Virus record (IMG/VR): IMGVR_UViG_3300005882_000416
Span: 1 to 20,140 of that record
Source of the DNA: a virus
Length of the DNA: 20,140 bases
Reading direction: 5' to 3' (one strand)
The notes beneath the pieces were generated by a model, which did no database searches, was not told the DNA's origin, and saw only the letters and a list, made by a program, of their open reading frames with translations. Shown here in pieces: positions 1 to 6,894 of the stretch. The position numbers were made by a program, and so were the translations under genes. Position 1 is the stretch's first letter, and every line of letters starts with the position of its first letter.

Positions 1-591
1 TGCATCTCCAGATCCTTTTGTCATAACATCAAACAATTTTCTGTTTGGCTGTGTATGCAATTCATCAAAAACAACCCCATGAATATTAAAGCCGTGTTTT
101 GAGTATGCCTCTGCGGAGAGGACCTGATAAAAGCTATTTGTTGGATGAAAAATAATCCTTTTTGTAGCTGTGAGAATCTTTACCCTTTTATTAAGTGCTG
201 GGCACATACGAACCATATCAGCAGCAACTTCAAAAACAATGGAAGCTTGCCCTCTGTCAGCTGCACAACCATAAACTTCTGCACGTTCCTCGCCATCACC
301 ACAGCAAAGAAGTAATGCAACAGCTGCAGCAAGTTCAGATTTTCCCATTTTCTTTGGAATTTCGATATAAGCCGTATTAAACTGCCTGTATCCATTTGGC
401 TTTAAAATACCAAAAATATCACGAATTATTTTCTCCTGCCAGTCGATCAATTCAAAGGGCTTTCCTGCCCATATACCTTTTGTATGGCAAAGGCATTCTA
501 TAAATCTAACCGCATAGTCTGCTGCATCTTTGTCGTAAACTGAATTCTTGGCCTTAAAAGGAGTTTGTTTATATTTTTTTAGTTTTCTGAT
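1..591 (-). CDS. terL: Phage terminase large subunit (3' end beyond window; non-ATG start)
   Basis: This is the ATPase/nuclease motor that packages phage DNA into proheads; only the N-terminal 197 residues are in the window. The ATPase domain is clear: Walker A PKKMGKS at about residues 79-85 and Walker B VVFDE at 173-177, followed by LHTQPNRKLFDV, typical of Terminase_1-type proteins of Firmicutes phages. The nuclease domain lies beyond base 1. The frame is open back to a TGA just upstream, but there is no ATG, GTG or TTG where the protein should begin. The best match to the expected N-terminus (MRKLKKYK in relatives I remember) places the start at an ATC codon at 591-589, nine bases after a good GGAGG. 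The first in-frame TTG is at residue 48 and the first ATG lies inside Walker A. It is separated from the upstream small genes by a terminator. Identity is near certain; the start is an inference. Confidence 0.93.
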   Translation of the reverse strand, partial: MRKLKKYKQTPFKAKNSVYDKDAADYAVRFIECLCHTKGIWAGKPFELIDWQEKIIRDIFGILKPNGYRQFNTAYIEIPKKMGKSELAAAVALLLCCGDGEERAEVYGCAADRGQASIVFEVAADMVRMCPALNKRVKILTATKRIIFHPTNSFYQVLSAEAYSKHGFNIHGVVFDELHTQPNRKLFDVMTKGSGDA

Positions 592-619
592 ATGCCCTCA
601 CCTCCCTTTTTGTAAACAT

Positions 620-643
620 AAAAAAATACAGCCGCTAAGCTGT
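620..643 (-). terminator. Rho-independent terminator before terL
   Basis: On the minus strand a six-pair stem (ACAGCT with GGCTGT, including one T-G pair) and a TAGC loop are followed by T, A and seven T residues. It lies after the DUF7678-like gene and ahead of terL. It would end or attenuate transcription in the middle of the packaging block, so terL may depend on readthrough or antitermination. The stem is short, so strength is uncertain. Confidence 0.6.
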
Positions 644-699
644 TTTACAAAAGAAAGAGCCAATCGGCTCAATCTCATTAATATTTGCTTTTCTAAAAA

Positions 700-927
700 T
701 CAGTAATTCTCACTATGAAGAAGTATCTCAAGTGCAATCTGTGTTTCTTCATCAATTGCCTTCATATCCCAACCTCTATCATAGTTGCATACAATTTCAC
801 CGTTTCGCTTTAACATAAGTTTACTAATCTTTCCGCCATCTATGCCATAGCTACTACCATTTTTATAGACCTTAAGCCAGTAATGAAAGATACTATTATA
901 AACCTTCAAACTTCCTTCTTTCCACAT
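700..927 (-). CDS. Small phage protein, DUF7678-like
   Basis: A 75-residue protein of unknown function, with an AGGAGG eight bases before its ATG. It has the look of a small conserved protein often found next to terminase genes in Firmicutes prophages: an N-terminal beta-rich stretch (YWLKVYKNGSSYGIDGGKIS), a central VCNYDRGWD motif and a C-terminal acidic helix. I associate this pattern with DUF7678, from memory only. No signal peptide, membrane segment or catalytic motif is seen. It is the last gene of a cluster of small genes between the methyltransferase and terL and is followed by a terminator. Real gene: confident. Family name: moderate. Confidence 0.75.
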   Translation of the reverse strand: MWKEGSLKVYNSIFHYWLKVYKNGSSYGIDGGKISKLMLKRNGEIVCNYDRGWDMKAIDEETQIALEILLHSENY

Positions 928-930
928 AAC

Positions 931-1110
931 TTAATCCTCCTGACCGTTGATTATGAATTTCACATACTTTGCTTTTTCTTCTTCAAGTAAATTCACCAAT
1001 TCATAAAAATCCATCTCATAGGCAATTCTTTGTACCGCATGGATATCAAACATATTGGTAAGACCTGTTTCACGAACTGCAAGAATCTGTTCTTTAATTT
1101 TTTGATTCAT
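931..1110 (-). CDS. Small phage protein, DUF5049 type
   Basis: A 59-residue protein. It resembles DUF5049 proteins of Firmicutes phages: an N-terminal MNQKIKEQILAVR helix, a TGLTNMFDIHAVQ segment and a FYELVNLLEE helix. Function is unknown. A TTG two codons upstream would also keep the frame, but it sits one base from the AGGAGG. The ATG at 1110, seven bases downstream of that site, is the better start. It overlaps the end of the DUF4314 gene by 17 bases and is followed three bases later by the DUF7678-like gene, so the three are probably translated as a coupled unit. Confidence 0.8.
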   Translation of the reverse strand: MNQKIKEQILAVRETGLTNMFDIHAVQRIAYEMDFYELVNLLEEEKAKYVKFIINGQED

Positions 1111-1330
1111 TGTCAATCCTCCTGCACTTATCTACGCCATAGGCTACCGAAAGGCCACAACCATTGTCCCACTTCACCATGATTGAACCAATATCATCTA
1201 CACCAATAACGGTTCCTTTTGTTCCAGTTGGTGGTGCCTGTATGTCCTCCATCTGTATAAGTTCAACCCGTGTTCCCGTAGGATACTCCTTGCGGATTTT
1301 CTGCACAATTTCTTTATTTGGAAATCTCAT
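1094..1330 (-). CDS. DUF4314 family small phage protein
   Basis: A 78-residue protein matching the DUF4314 pattern: GTRVELIQMEDIQAPPTGTKG, then VIGVDDIGSIMVKWDNG and a closing GVDK. This is a compact beta-barrel-like sequence common in phage and plasmid small genes; its function is unknown. The ATG at 1330 follows AGGGGG at about eight bases. A GTG at 1339 is part of that purine-rich stretch and is a poorer start. Its 5' end overlaps the tail of the virulence-related gene by 17 bases and its 3' end overlaps the DUF5049 gene by 17 bases, which indicates tight co-translation. Confidence 0.85.
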   Translation of the reverse strand: MRFPNKEIVQKIRKEYPTGTRVELIQMEDIQAPPTGTKGTVIGVDDIGSIMVKWDNGCGLSVAYGVDKCRRIDNESKN

Positions 1331-2054
1331 TTTTGGCACCCCCTTTGAAAGCTGATGAACCTGTGAAATTTTTGAGTAGAATCTTTCGCTCTACTTTATA
1401 TTCCTCCCCAATAAATCCCAAGCGTAGGAGCAGGCAACGGAAAGCGTATTTTTCATTTTCTACTTCTTTTTTCTTTGCCTGAATGCGTTTTTGTTTTCTT
1501 GTCATCTCGCAAAGTGCATAAATCAAATGTGTATAGGCCTTAACCGCATCACTGTCATTAGGTTTAATGGAAAACCAAGGAAAGGAAATCTTTTCTTCGT
1601 CTGTTTCGATGGGTAAGCTATCAATACCCAGTGCTTTTTTAATAAGGCTACCTTTTGCCTCAAGCAAATGCTCTAGGTTTGAAAAGCTACTATCTGTTAA
1701 GGACGTCCGTGGTATTGTCACTGTAAGCCCGAAATCACCGCTCTGTGCGGCTTCTTCCTCTTGATTGGCATTCTCGGTTGACTTCGTTTTTTCTTCCGCC
1801 GTATCAGGCTTTGTTAAATGCTGTACCTTAGCTGTGAACCCTTTCTTTTTCAACTTTTCTAAAAGGTTCTTAATCTCCTCACTGCCCACTTTGTCATCAA
1901 AGAATAGCGTTCCAAAACGGTCGATGGTAAAATAATCTAACTCATACTCAAAGGATGGCACACCTTTGTATATGGCTTTAGCTCCTGTTATCTCGCTGAT
2001 TGCGGCAACCATGCTCTTTCGTTCTTTACCTTGTACATTAAATTTTACTTCCAT
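1314..2054 (-). CDS. Phage 'virulence-related' protein, unknown function
   Basis: A 246-residue protein of a family commonly labelled virulence-related protein in Firmicutes prophages, without experimental basis that I know of. It begins MEVKFNVQGKERKSMVAAIS and has a conserved N-terminal part (ITGAKAIYKGVPSFEYELDYFTID) up to about residue 85. A charged low-complexity linker at roughly 86-107 (EEKTKSTENANQEEEAAQ) follows. The C-terminal half is helical and lysine-rich around 195-210. No membrane segment or catalytic motif is visible. The ATG follows AAGGAGGT by seven bases. It sits between the DNA methyltransferase and the DUF4314 gene, its usual place in this phage type. Confidence 0.78.
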   Translation of the reverse strand: MEVKFNVQGKERKSMVAAISEITGAKAIYKGVPSFEYELDYFTIDRFGTLFFDDKVGSEEIKNLLEKLKKKGFTAKVQHLTKPDTAEEKTKSTENANQEEEAAQSGDFGLTVTIPRTSLTDSSFSNLEHLLEAKGSLIKKALGIDSLPIETDEEKISFPWFSIKPNDSDAVKAYTHLIYALCEMTRKQKRIQAKKKEVENEKYAFRCLLLRLGFIGEEYKVERKILLKNFTGSSAFKGGAKNEISK

Positions 2055-2174
2055 ATGAAGTACCTCCTTAATTTTGTACTTACATATATCACTCTAAACC
2101 ACATAAATAGCAAGCCTTTCTACGATATAATGAAATTCTTTTGTATTTACAGAATGAATCACAAAATAGATGTA
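2055..2174 (-). promoter_or_regulatory. Intergenic region with a weak promoter candidate
   Basis: This 120-bp gap follows the methyltransferase stop and ends in the strong ribosome binding site of the virulence-related gene. A TTGCTA hexamer and an ATATAT hexamer lie about 18 bases apart near 2060-2100 on the minus strand, a plausible but weak sigma-A promoter. No terminator or other gene was seen. Confidence 0.3.
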
Positions 2175-3419
2175 CTACCCTTTCAATTCCTCCTCAATTC
2201 CTAATTCATCAAATCTATAAGTAAGACCCTCTCGAACTACTGATACCTGTTCTGAAGAACCCACCTGCTCAATATACCTTTTAACAATGACATCGCAGAA
2301 CTTTTCATCAAGTTCCACCATGTAACAGATGCGTTCCGACTGCTCACAGGCAATCAGCGTAGAACCACTTCCACCAAATGGATCAAGAACAATAGTATTA
2401 CTCATTGAGGAGTTCATAATCGGGTATGCAAGCAAAGCAACAGGTTTCATTGTTGGGTGGTCTCCGTTTTTCTTAGGCTTATCAAATTCCCAGATGGTTG
2501 TTTCTTTCCTTCCTGTGTACCACTGATGCTTTCCTTTTTTCTTCCATCCAAATAATATAGGCTCATGCTTCCACTGATAAGGAGAACGACCTAGCACAAG
2601 GGATTCTTTCTTCCAAATACAGCAACCTGATAAATAAAACCCTGCATCCGAAAATGCTCTACGAAAATTAAGACCTTCCGTGTCAGCATGAAAGACATAA
2701 ATCGATGCATCTTCTGCCATCACTTCTTCGGTATTTATAAACGCATCTAAAAGGAAGGTGTAGAATGCATCATTCTCCATATGGTCATTTTTAATTTTTC
2801 CAGCTGACCCTTCATAATTTACATTATAAGGAGGATCGGTAATCACAAGATTTGCTTTTACTCCAGCCATAAGGTTATCAAAGGTATCCTTCTTCGTAGA
2901 ATCACCGCAAACAAGTCTATGTCTGCCAAGCGTCCACACATCTCCAAGTTTAGAAAATACAGGCTTTTTAAGTTCCGCATCCACATCAAAGTCATCATCG
3001 TGAATACCATCTTTTATTGTATCCTTAAAAAGATCATCTAGTTCTTCTGGTTCAAAGCCAGTAAGAGATACATCAAAATCAGCACCTTGCAGATCTGAAA
3101 TCAAAAGAGCCAATTTATCTTTATCCCAATCACCACTGATTTTATTTAAAGCAACATTGAGCGCCTTTTCCTTTTCTTCCGACAGTTCCACTACCACGCA
3201 CTCAACTTCAGTAATATTCATATCAATAAGCACCTTTAATCTTTGATGCCCACCAACAACACGGCCGGTCACCTTATTCCAGATAACCGGATCTACATAG
3301 CCAAATTGCTCAATGGAGCGTTTTAGCTTTTCATATTCTGAATCCCCTGGCTTTAAATCCTTACGGGGATTGTAATCAGCAGGCAGTAAATCTATTGTAT
3401 TCTTTTTCTCAATTAACAT
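2175..3419 (-). CDS. ParB-domain DNA methyltransferase (N4/N6 class)
   Basis: A 414-residue fusion. Residues 1-100 look like a ParB/Srx-type nuclease-fold domain, with VVGGHQRLKVL at about 55-65. Residues 155-380 are an amino-methyltransferase with DPPYNV at 195-200, HPTMKP at 321-326 and the SAM-binding DPFGGSGST at 346-354. Catalytic motif before SAM motif is the beta-class order. It transfers a methyl group from SAM to adenine N6 or cytosine N4; the recognition site cannot be told from sequence. No cognate restriction gene is adjacent, so it acts as an orphan phage enzyme, probably masking phage DNA from host restriction or marking it for packaging (inference). It starts two bases after the terS stop region with AAAGGAAG as binding site and is probably co-transcribed with terS. 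Confidence 0.93.
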   Translation of the reverse strand: MLIEKKNTIDLLPADYNPRKDLKPGDSEYEKLKRSIEQFGYVDPVIWNKVTGRVVGGHQRLKVLIDMNITEVECVVVELSEEKEKALNVALNKISGDWDKDKLALLISDLQGADFDVSLTGFEPEELDDLFKDTIKDGIHDDDFDVDAELKKPVFSKLGDVWTLGRHRLVCGDSTKKDTFDNLMAGVKANLVITDPPYNVNYEGSAGKIKNDHMENDAFYTFLLDAFINTEEVMAEDASIYVFHADTEGLNFRRAFSDAGFYLSGCCIWKKESLVLGRSPYQWKHEPILFGWKKKGKHQWYTGRKETTIWEFDKPKKNGDHPTMKPVALLAYPIMNSSMSNTIVLDPFGGSGSTLIACEQSERICYMVELDEKFCDVIVKRYIEQVGSSEQVSVVREGLTYRFDELGIEEELKG

Positions 3420-3421
3420 CT

Positions 3422-3961
3422 TTATCTTCCTTTCCTAGTAGATAAGAGCCGCTCCATTAAGTTATCTTGTGGTGTCATACCACCATATTCCACTGAGCAA
3501 TTTTCCTTTACAATCTGGTAAATCTGATACCAAGTCTGGTTTACCTGTTTCATGTAAGTCTGACTCATTGAAACATAAGGAGAAGCTATAGCATTGCCGG
3601 TGGTCGGATGTTTTGCTAGAAACCCGTATTCTGAGATACACTCTTCGCATTGAATCCAACGTGAAACGCTCATGGCATACTGTTCAATCAGCTGGTTGTT
3701 TACTAACATTTCACAGCCTCGTTCTTTTAGCCACTGCCATGTTTCCTTGTAGATATCCTCAGCACACAAATCTTTGCCATTTTTCTGCTCAGCTTTTAAG
3801 TATTCTTTTATAGGTGGTACATCTGCACCTTCAATTTCTGTAGGTTCAGGTAAAACCATCGTTCCATTTACTTTACCATTAGCTATTTTATCTGTCAGAG
3901 CCTTAGATTTTCTTCCGGCACCAACACGCTGTCCTCCACGATTTGTGCCGTCTTTTGCCAA
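3422..3961 (-). CDS. terS: Phage terminase small subunit, P27 family
   Basis: A 179-residue protein that would bind viral DNA at the packaging site and recruit TerL. The N-terminus MAKDGTNRGGQRVGAGRKSKAL is the basic, glycine-rich opening typical of P27-type small terminases. The middle carries the helical core (EYLKAEQKNGKDLCAEDIYKETW split by short loops), and the C-terminus ends MERLLSTRKGR. Length fits the family. Its large subunit partner is not adjacent but about 2.8 kb downstream, with the methyltransferase and four small genes between. An HNH endonuclease lies directly upstream, an arrangement seen in cos-packaging phages. The start codon follows a modest AGGTG. Confidence 0.88.
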   Translation of the reverse strand: MAKDGTNRGGQRVGAGRKSKALTDKIANGKVNGTMVLPEPTEIEGADVPPIKEYLKAEQKNGKDLCAEDIYKETWQWLKERGCEMLVNNQLIEQYAMSVSRWIQCEECISEYGFLAKHPTTGNAIASPYVSMSQTYMKQVNQTWYQIYQIVKENCSVEYGGMTPQDNLMERLLSTRKGR

Positions 3962-4080
3962 TTGTTCACACCTACTTTCTTTTGCAGGGGTTTATACCCC
4001 CTTTGATTTCTGATTTTTGCACACAAGACCCCAGGCCGTTGCCCAGCATAAAAGGTGTAGAGATTAAGATCCCCCCTGGA
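3962..4080. other. G/C-rich HNH-terS gap, candidate cos region
   Basis: This 119-bp gap is clearly richer in G and C than its surroundings. On the minus strand it contains GATCCAGGGGGGATC just after the HNH stop, then GGGCAACGGCCTGGGG, and later a GGGGG-TATAAA-CCCC hairpin close to terS. No gene fits. In phages encoding HNH next to terminase, cohesive-end sites commonly lie in or near this gap, so it is the best place in the window for cos. This is inferred from position and composition only. Confidence 0.4.
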
Positions 4081-4440
4081 TCACTTACGAATCTGCCTAT
4101 CACCTAATTCAAAATGAATTTTATTGTGACATGATTTACAAAGGGACATTAAATTACTTTTGTCATGCGTTCCGCCTTGTGATATGGGAAGGATATGATG
4201 AACCTCTTCCGTTGGCGTCAGCCGTCCTTCTTTCAAACACATCTCACACAAGGGATGTTCTAAAACATAACGATCACGAATTCTTTTCCACGCCCTGCCA
4301 TACTTTTTGTTCACATCTTTAGAGCGTTCATACTTGTCATACTTTCTTCTTTCCTGCGCCTTATGCTCTTCACAGTACTGTCCCTCGGTTAAATTGGGGC
4401 ATCCTGGATAACTACATGGACGCATTGGTTTCTTTGGCAC
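4081..4440 (-). CDS. HNH endonuclease of the packaging module
   Basis: A 119-residue HNH nuclease. The metal-binding pairs CEMC at 65-68 and CKSCH at 101-105 frame the VHHILP core at 80-85 and the conserved Asn at about 96. An additional N-terminal cysteine/histidine cluster (CSYPGC, YCEEH) is typical of phage HNH proteins beside terS. In related cos phages such proteins nick or cut DNA with the terminase for packaging. The frame stays open 150 bases further upstream, but that extension holds a hairpin and promoter-like sequence. The GTG at 4440, seven bases after a GGAGG, is the credible start. It is the first gene of the proposed late operon. Confidence 0.88.
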   Translation of the reverse strand: MPKKPMRPCSYPGCPNLTEGQYCEEHKAQERRKYDKYERSKDVNKKYGRAWKRIRDRYVLEHPLCEMCLKEGRLTPTEEVHHILPISQGGTHDKSNLMSLCKSCHNKIHFELGDRQIRK

Positions 4441-4465
4441 TTTGCCACCTCCATTTTTTGCATAG

Positions 4466-4498
4466 AAAAAGCCCCACAGGATTGCTCCCGCAAGGCTT
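4466..4498 (-). terminator. Terminator-like hairpin in the HNH leader
   Basis: On the minus strand AAGCC at the 5' side pairs with GGCTT, which runs into T residues, and a small inner TTGC-GGGA-GCAA hairpin lies within. It sits between the candidate late promoter and the HNH start, so it would be a leader attenuator rather than an operon end. The closing stem is only five pairs, so the call is tentative. Confidence 0.4.
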
Positions 4499-4519
4499 GC
4501 CTCTCTTAGTCTTTTGCTA

Positions 4520-4554
4520 ATTATACTATAACATAAAATGGACTGTGGTGTCTT
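4520..4554 (-). promoter_or_regulatory. Candidate late promoter, -10 TATAAT
   Basis: A TATAGTATAAT block at 4520-4530 (minus strand) gives a good -10 element. No recognisable -35 hexamer lies 16-18 bases upstream. Three tandem repeats begin about 29 bases upstream, so the promoter looks activator-dependent. It faces the HNH-terS operon. Confidence 0.45.
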
Positions 4555-4584
4555 GTTGCAAAGTGTTGCAAAGTGTTGCAAAAC
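4555..4584. repeat. Three tandem 10-bp repeats, likely activator site
   Basis: GTTGCAAAGT occurs twice exactly and a third time as GTTGCAAAAC, with a 10-bp period, one helical turn. They lie just after the stop of the DUF1492-type regulator and upstream of a -10 element with no -35. This suits cooperative binding on one DNA face. That the neighbouring regulator binds here is an inference. Confidence 0.7.
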
Positions 4585-4591
4585 GTGCAAG

Positions 4592-5020
4592 TTATATCTT
4601 TATAGGGTTATCCGGCAAAGCCAAATGCTTAATTGCTGTATTATGCCATCGATATATGGTTGTCCTATCCGCATTTAATTCATTCCCAATTTGTTCCCAT
4701 GTAAGTTCAAGTACATAACGGTACCGAAGCACCATGCGTTCATCTGTATCAGCAACTCCGTTAATGACCTCACGTATCTGTTCCTTCAATGCAACAAGAG
4801 TATCTACTTCTACATTAATTTTATCCTCCAAATCCATAATTCGCTCTAGGCACTTTACAAAAGGCGCATCCGTATTTCTCGAAGTCATAACCCGTTCCTT
4901 ATCATATCTTGGTGAAGAAACGCTGCCTGCCATTTCACGAAGCCTGTCCATTTCCTCTATGTTTGACTGTATCCTTTTATCAAGCCGATACGCCTGATGT
5001 AAATACTCTTTTACTTTCAT
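4592..5020 (-). CDS. DUF1492-type sigma-like late regulator
   Basis: A 142-residue protein. The N-terminal MKVKEYLHQAYRLDKRIQSNIEEM and a long helical middle (about 60-90) lead to a C-terminal helix-turn-helix (ELTWEQIGNELNADRTTIYRWHNTAI, about residues 108-133) resembling sigma-70 region 4. Such DUF1492/ArpU-like proteins end the early region in many Firmicutes phages and are thought to switch on late genes. Here it is immediately followed by the tandem repeats and promoter candidate for the HNH-terS operon, which fits that role. It overlaps the preceding gene by ATGA, with a GGAGG ten bases before the ATG. Confidence 0.85.
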   Translation of the reverse strand: MKVKEYLHQAYRLDKRIQSNIEEMDRLREMAGSVSSPRYDKERVMTSRNTDAPFVKCLERIMDLEDKINVEVDTLVALKEQIREVINGVADTDERMVLRYRYVLELTWEQIGNELNADRTTIYRWHNTAIKHLALPDNPIKI

Positions 5021-5241
5021 TTAGCATTTACCTCCATTCTTAGCTTTTTCATTAAGAAATCTCCATCAACAGAGGTAAGTTCTCTATACCAAGCAGAGTG
5101 GAAGAACCTCTCCACCTCAATTATGGTGTGCTTTGCATCCTTATTTTTAGGATTCCTTTTTAATTTTTTTATGGCCTCTCTATAATCCTTAACCGACTGT
5201 AGAATAATTGCATTGGCTAATACCTCCATAGGCTCTGTCAT
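5017..5241 (-). CDS. Small conserved phage protein, unknown function
   Basis: A 74-residue mostly helical protein: EVLANAIILQSVKDYREAIKKL, a lysine-rich loop, then RFFHSAWYRELTSVDGDFLMKKL. Similar small proteins sit between the SNF2 helicase and the sigma-like regulator in related prophages as far as I recall, and I know of no assigned function. It overlaps the helicase stop by ATGA and the regulator start by ATGA. This shows that it is translated as part of one coupled operon, which is the main evidence that it is real. Confidence 0.75.
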   Translation of the reverse strand: MTEPMEVLANAIILQSVKDYREAIKKLKRNPKNKDAKHTIIEVERFFHSAWYRELTSVDGDFLMKKLRMEVNAK

Positions 5242-6595
5242 CGCACCACCTCCAGCTTTGCTTTTACCGCATTGATAAGTGCCGTCTGCGTTTTCTCTTT
5301 CTTAGAAAGGGCTTTCATAACATCTTCATCAATAGTGCCTTTCGTAATAATATGGTGAATAACAACTGTATCTTTTTGTCCTTGTCTATAAAGCCTAGCA
5401 TTTGTCTGTTGATACAACTCCAATGACCAAGTAAGGCCAAACCATATAAGAGTAGATCCTCCACTTTGAAGGTTTAATCCATGTCCTGCCGATGCAGGAT
5501 GAATCACAGCAACTGGAATATTTCCCTTATTCCAATCTTCAATATCTTTCGATGATTTTATCTGTCTTACTTGAAATCTTTTTTGTATACGCTCCAAATC
5601 GTGCCTATACCAGTAAGCTACAAGTACGGGTTTCCCATTAGCTCCTTCAATCAAATCCTCCAGGGCATCAAGTTTTCTGTCGTGAATATGATGAGACTTA
5701 TTATCTTCATCATAAACAGCACCATTTGCCATCTGCAAAAGTTTTCCTGAAAGAACTGCAGCATTGACCGCATCAATTTCCTCTCCTTTAACGTTTGCCA
5801 CCATGTCATCACGAAAGGTTGAGTAAATATCCCATTCTTTATCATCAAGGTATACCGGTACTTCATTTATCACGCATTTTGGCATTTTCAAATAGTCGCA
5901 AGATTTCATGGAAATGGTAATATCAGAAATTTGTTTATATATCTTTTCTTCAGCACCTGGAAGTGGCTTATATGAAAAAATCATCTGAGCATTTCGTTTG
6001 TCTGGACAAAAGAAAGTATTACGGTAGTGGGTGATGTACCTTCCAAGCCTTTGACCCAAATCAAGGATTCGAAACTCTGCCCATAAATCCATCAATCCAT
6101 TTGATGATGGTGTTCCAGTAAGTCCTACTATTCTTTTTACTTTAGCCCTTATCTTTAAAAGACTTTTGAATCGCTTTGCACCATAGGATTTAAATGACGA
6201 TAACTCATCAATAACAACCATATCAAAATCAAAGGGAATACCACTTTTGTTAACCAACCAATCTACATTTTCTCGATTGATAATATAAACGGTAGCTCTT
6301 TTCATAAGTGCTGCTATTCGCTCTTTCTCGCTACCTACTGCAACCGAATAGGATAGCCCTTTTAAGTGGTCCCATTTTTTGATTTCAGCAGGCCATGTAG
6401 ATTTACATACACGCAAAGGTCCTATTACAAGCACTTTTCTTATTTCAAATTGGTCAAGACATAGGTCGAAGATTGCAGACAATGTAATAATTGTCTTACT
6501 CAACCGAGGCCCATATCAAGAAATATTGCAGAAGCAGGCTTTTCTTCTATAAAATCAATCGCATACTGCTGATAATCATGTGGTATGAACTTCAT
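5238..6595 (-). pseudogene. SNF2-type phage helicase, frameshifted in Walker A
   Basis: An ATP-dependent DNA helicase/translocase of the SNF2 branch, common in phage replication modules. The intended start is the ATG at 6595, overlapping the VRR-NUC stop by ATGA. It reads MKFIPHDYQQYAIDFIEE and on to FLDMGLG, then stops at TGA. The remaining 420 or so residues (5238-6503) continue in another frame: KTIITLSA, VVIDELSSF (motif II), GLTGTPSSNG (motif III), and NARLYRQGQ (motif VI). Removing the five bases TGAGT at 6498-6502 restores GLGKTIITL, the Walker A motif. The long downstream frame could start only at a TTG at 6503 and would lack the first half of Walker A. As sequenced, the helicase is probably inactive. 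The rest of the frame is intact, so the lesion may be recent or a sequence artefact. Confidence 0.85.
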
Positions 6596-6879
6596 TTGGC
6601 ATCACCTCCAATCTCTCGTAACACTTCATCTATTTGATCCACCCCATCAATGCAGTAAACCAAAAATCCAAGTGATTCTAACTGCCTTTTTCGCTTTACT
6701 TGCAGTGGTCTCATCTTTTTACCTGTAGCTTTTAATTCAACAAAAGCAAACTTTCCATTAGGTAAAAGAACTAGTCGATCTGGCACCCCATTTAAACCTG
6801 GACTTACAAACTTTGGTGACATCCCATGTCTTTTCTTTACCGCTGCCACAAGTTTTTGCTCTATATATTTTTCTGTCAT
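6592..6879 (-). CDS. VRR-NUC domain nuclease
   Basis: A 95-residue single-domain VRR-NUC protein of the PD-(D/E)xK nuclease superfamily. The pattern is an N-terminal EKYIEQKLVAAVKK helix with a conserved Glu, GVPDRLVLLPNGKFAFVELKA at about 31-51 with the catalytic D...ExK residues, and a C-terminal QLESLGFLVYCIDG. Stand-alone VRR-NUC proteins beside phage SNF2 helicases are thought to process Holliday junctions or replication intermediates. An AGGAGG six bases before the ATG gives a clear start. It overlaps the helicase start by ATGA. Confidence 0.92.
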   Translation of the reverse strand: MTEKYIEQKLVAAVKKRHGMSPKFVSPGLNGVPDRLVLLPNGKFAFVELKATGKKMRPLQVKRKRQLESLGFLVYCIDGVDQIDEVLREIGGDAK

Positions 6880-6894
6880 ATATTCCTCCTATTT

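Noticed and set aside
3462-3659. A minus-strand frame inside terS and plus-strand frames throughout
   Set aside because: All lie inside genes supported by family motifs, lack ribosome binding sites and show no recognisable domains. I treat them as shadows.
4555-4584. CRISPR-like tandem repeats
   Set aside because: The units are 10 bp with no spacers, so they cannot be a CRISPR array. They fit a protein-binding site.
4441-4590. A 50-residue N-terminal extension of the HNH protein
   Set aside because: It spans the repeats, promoter-like element and hairpin, and the GTG at 4440 has a well-spaced GGAGG.
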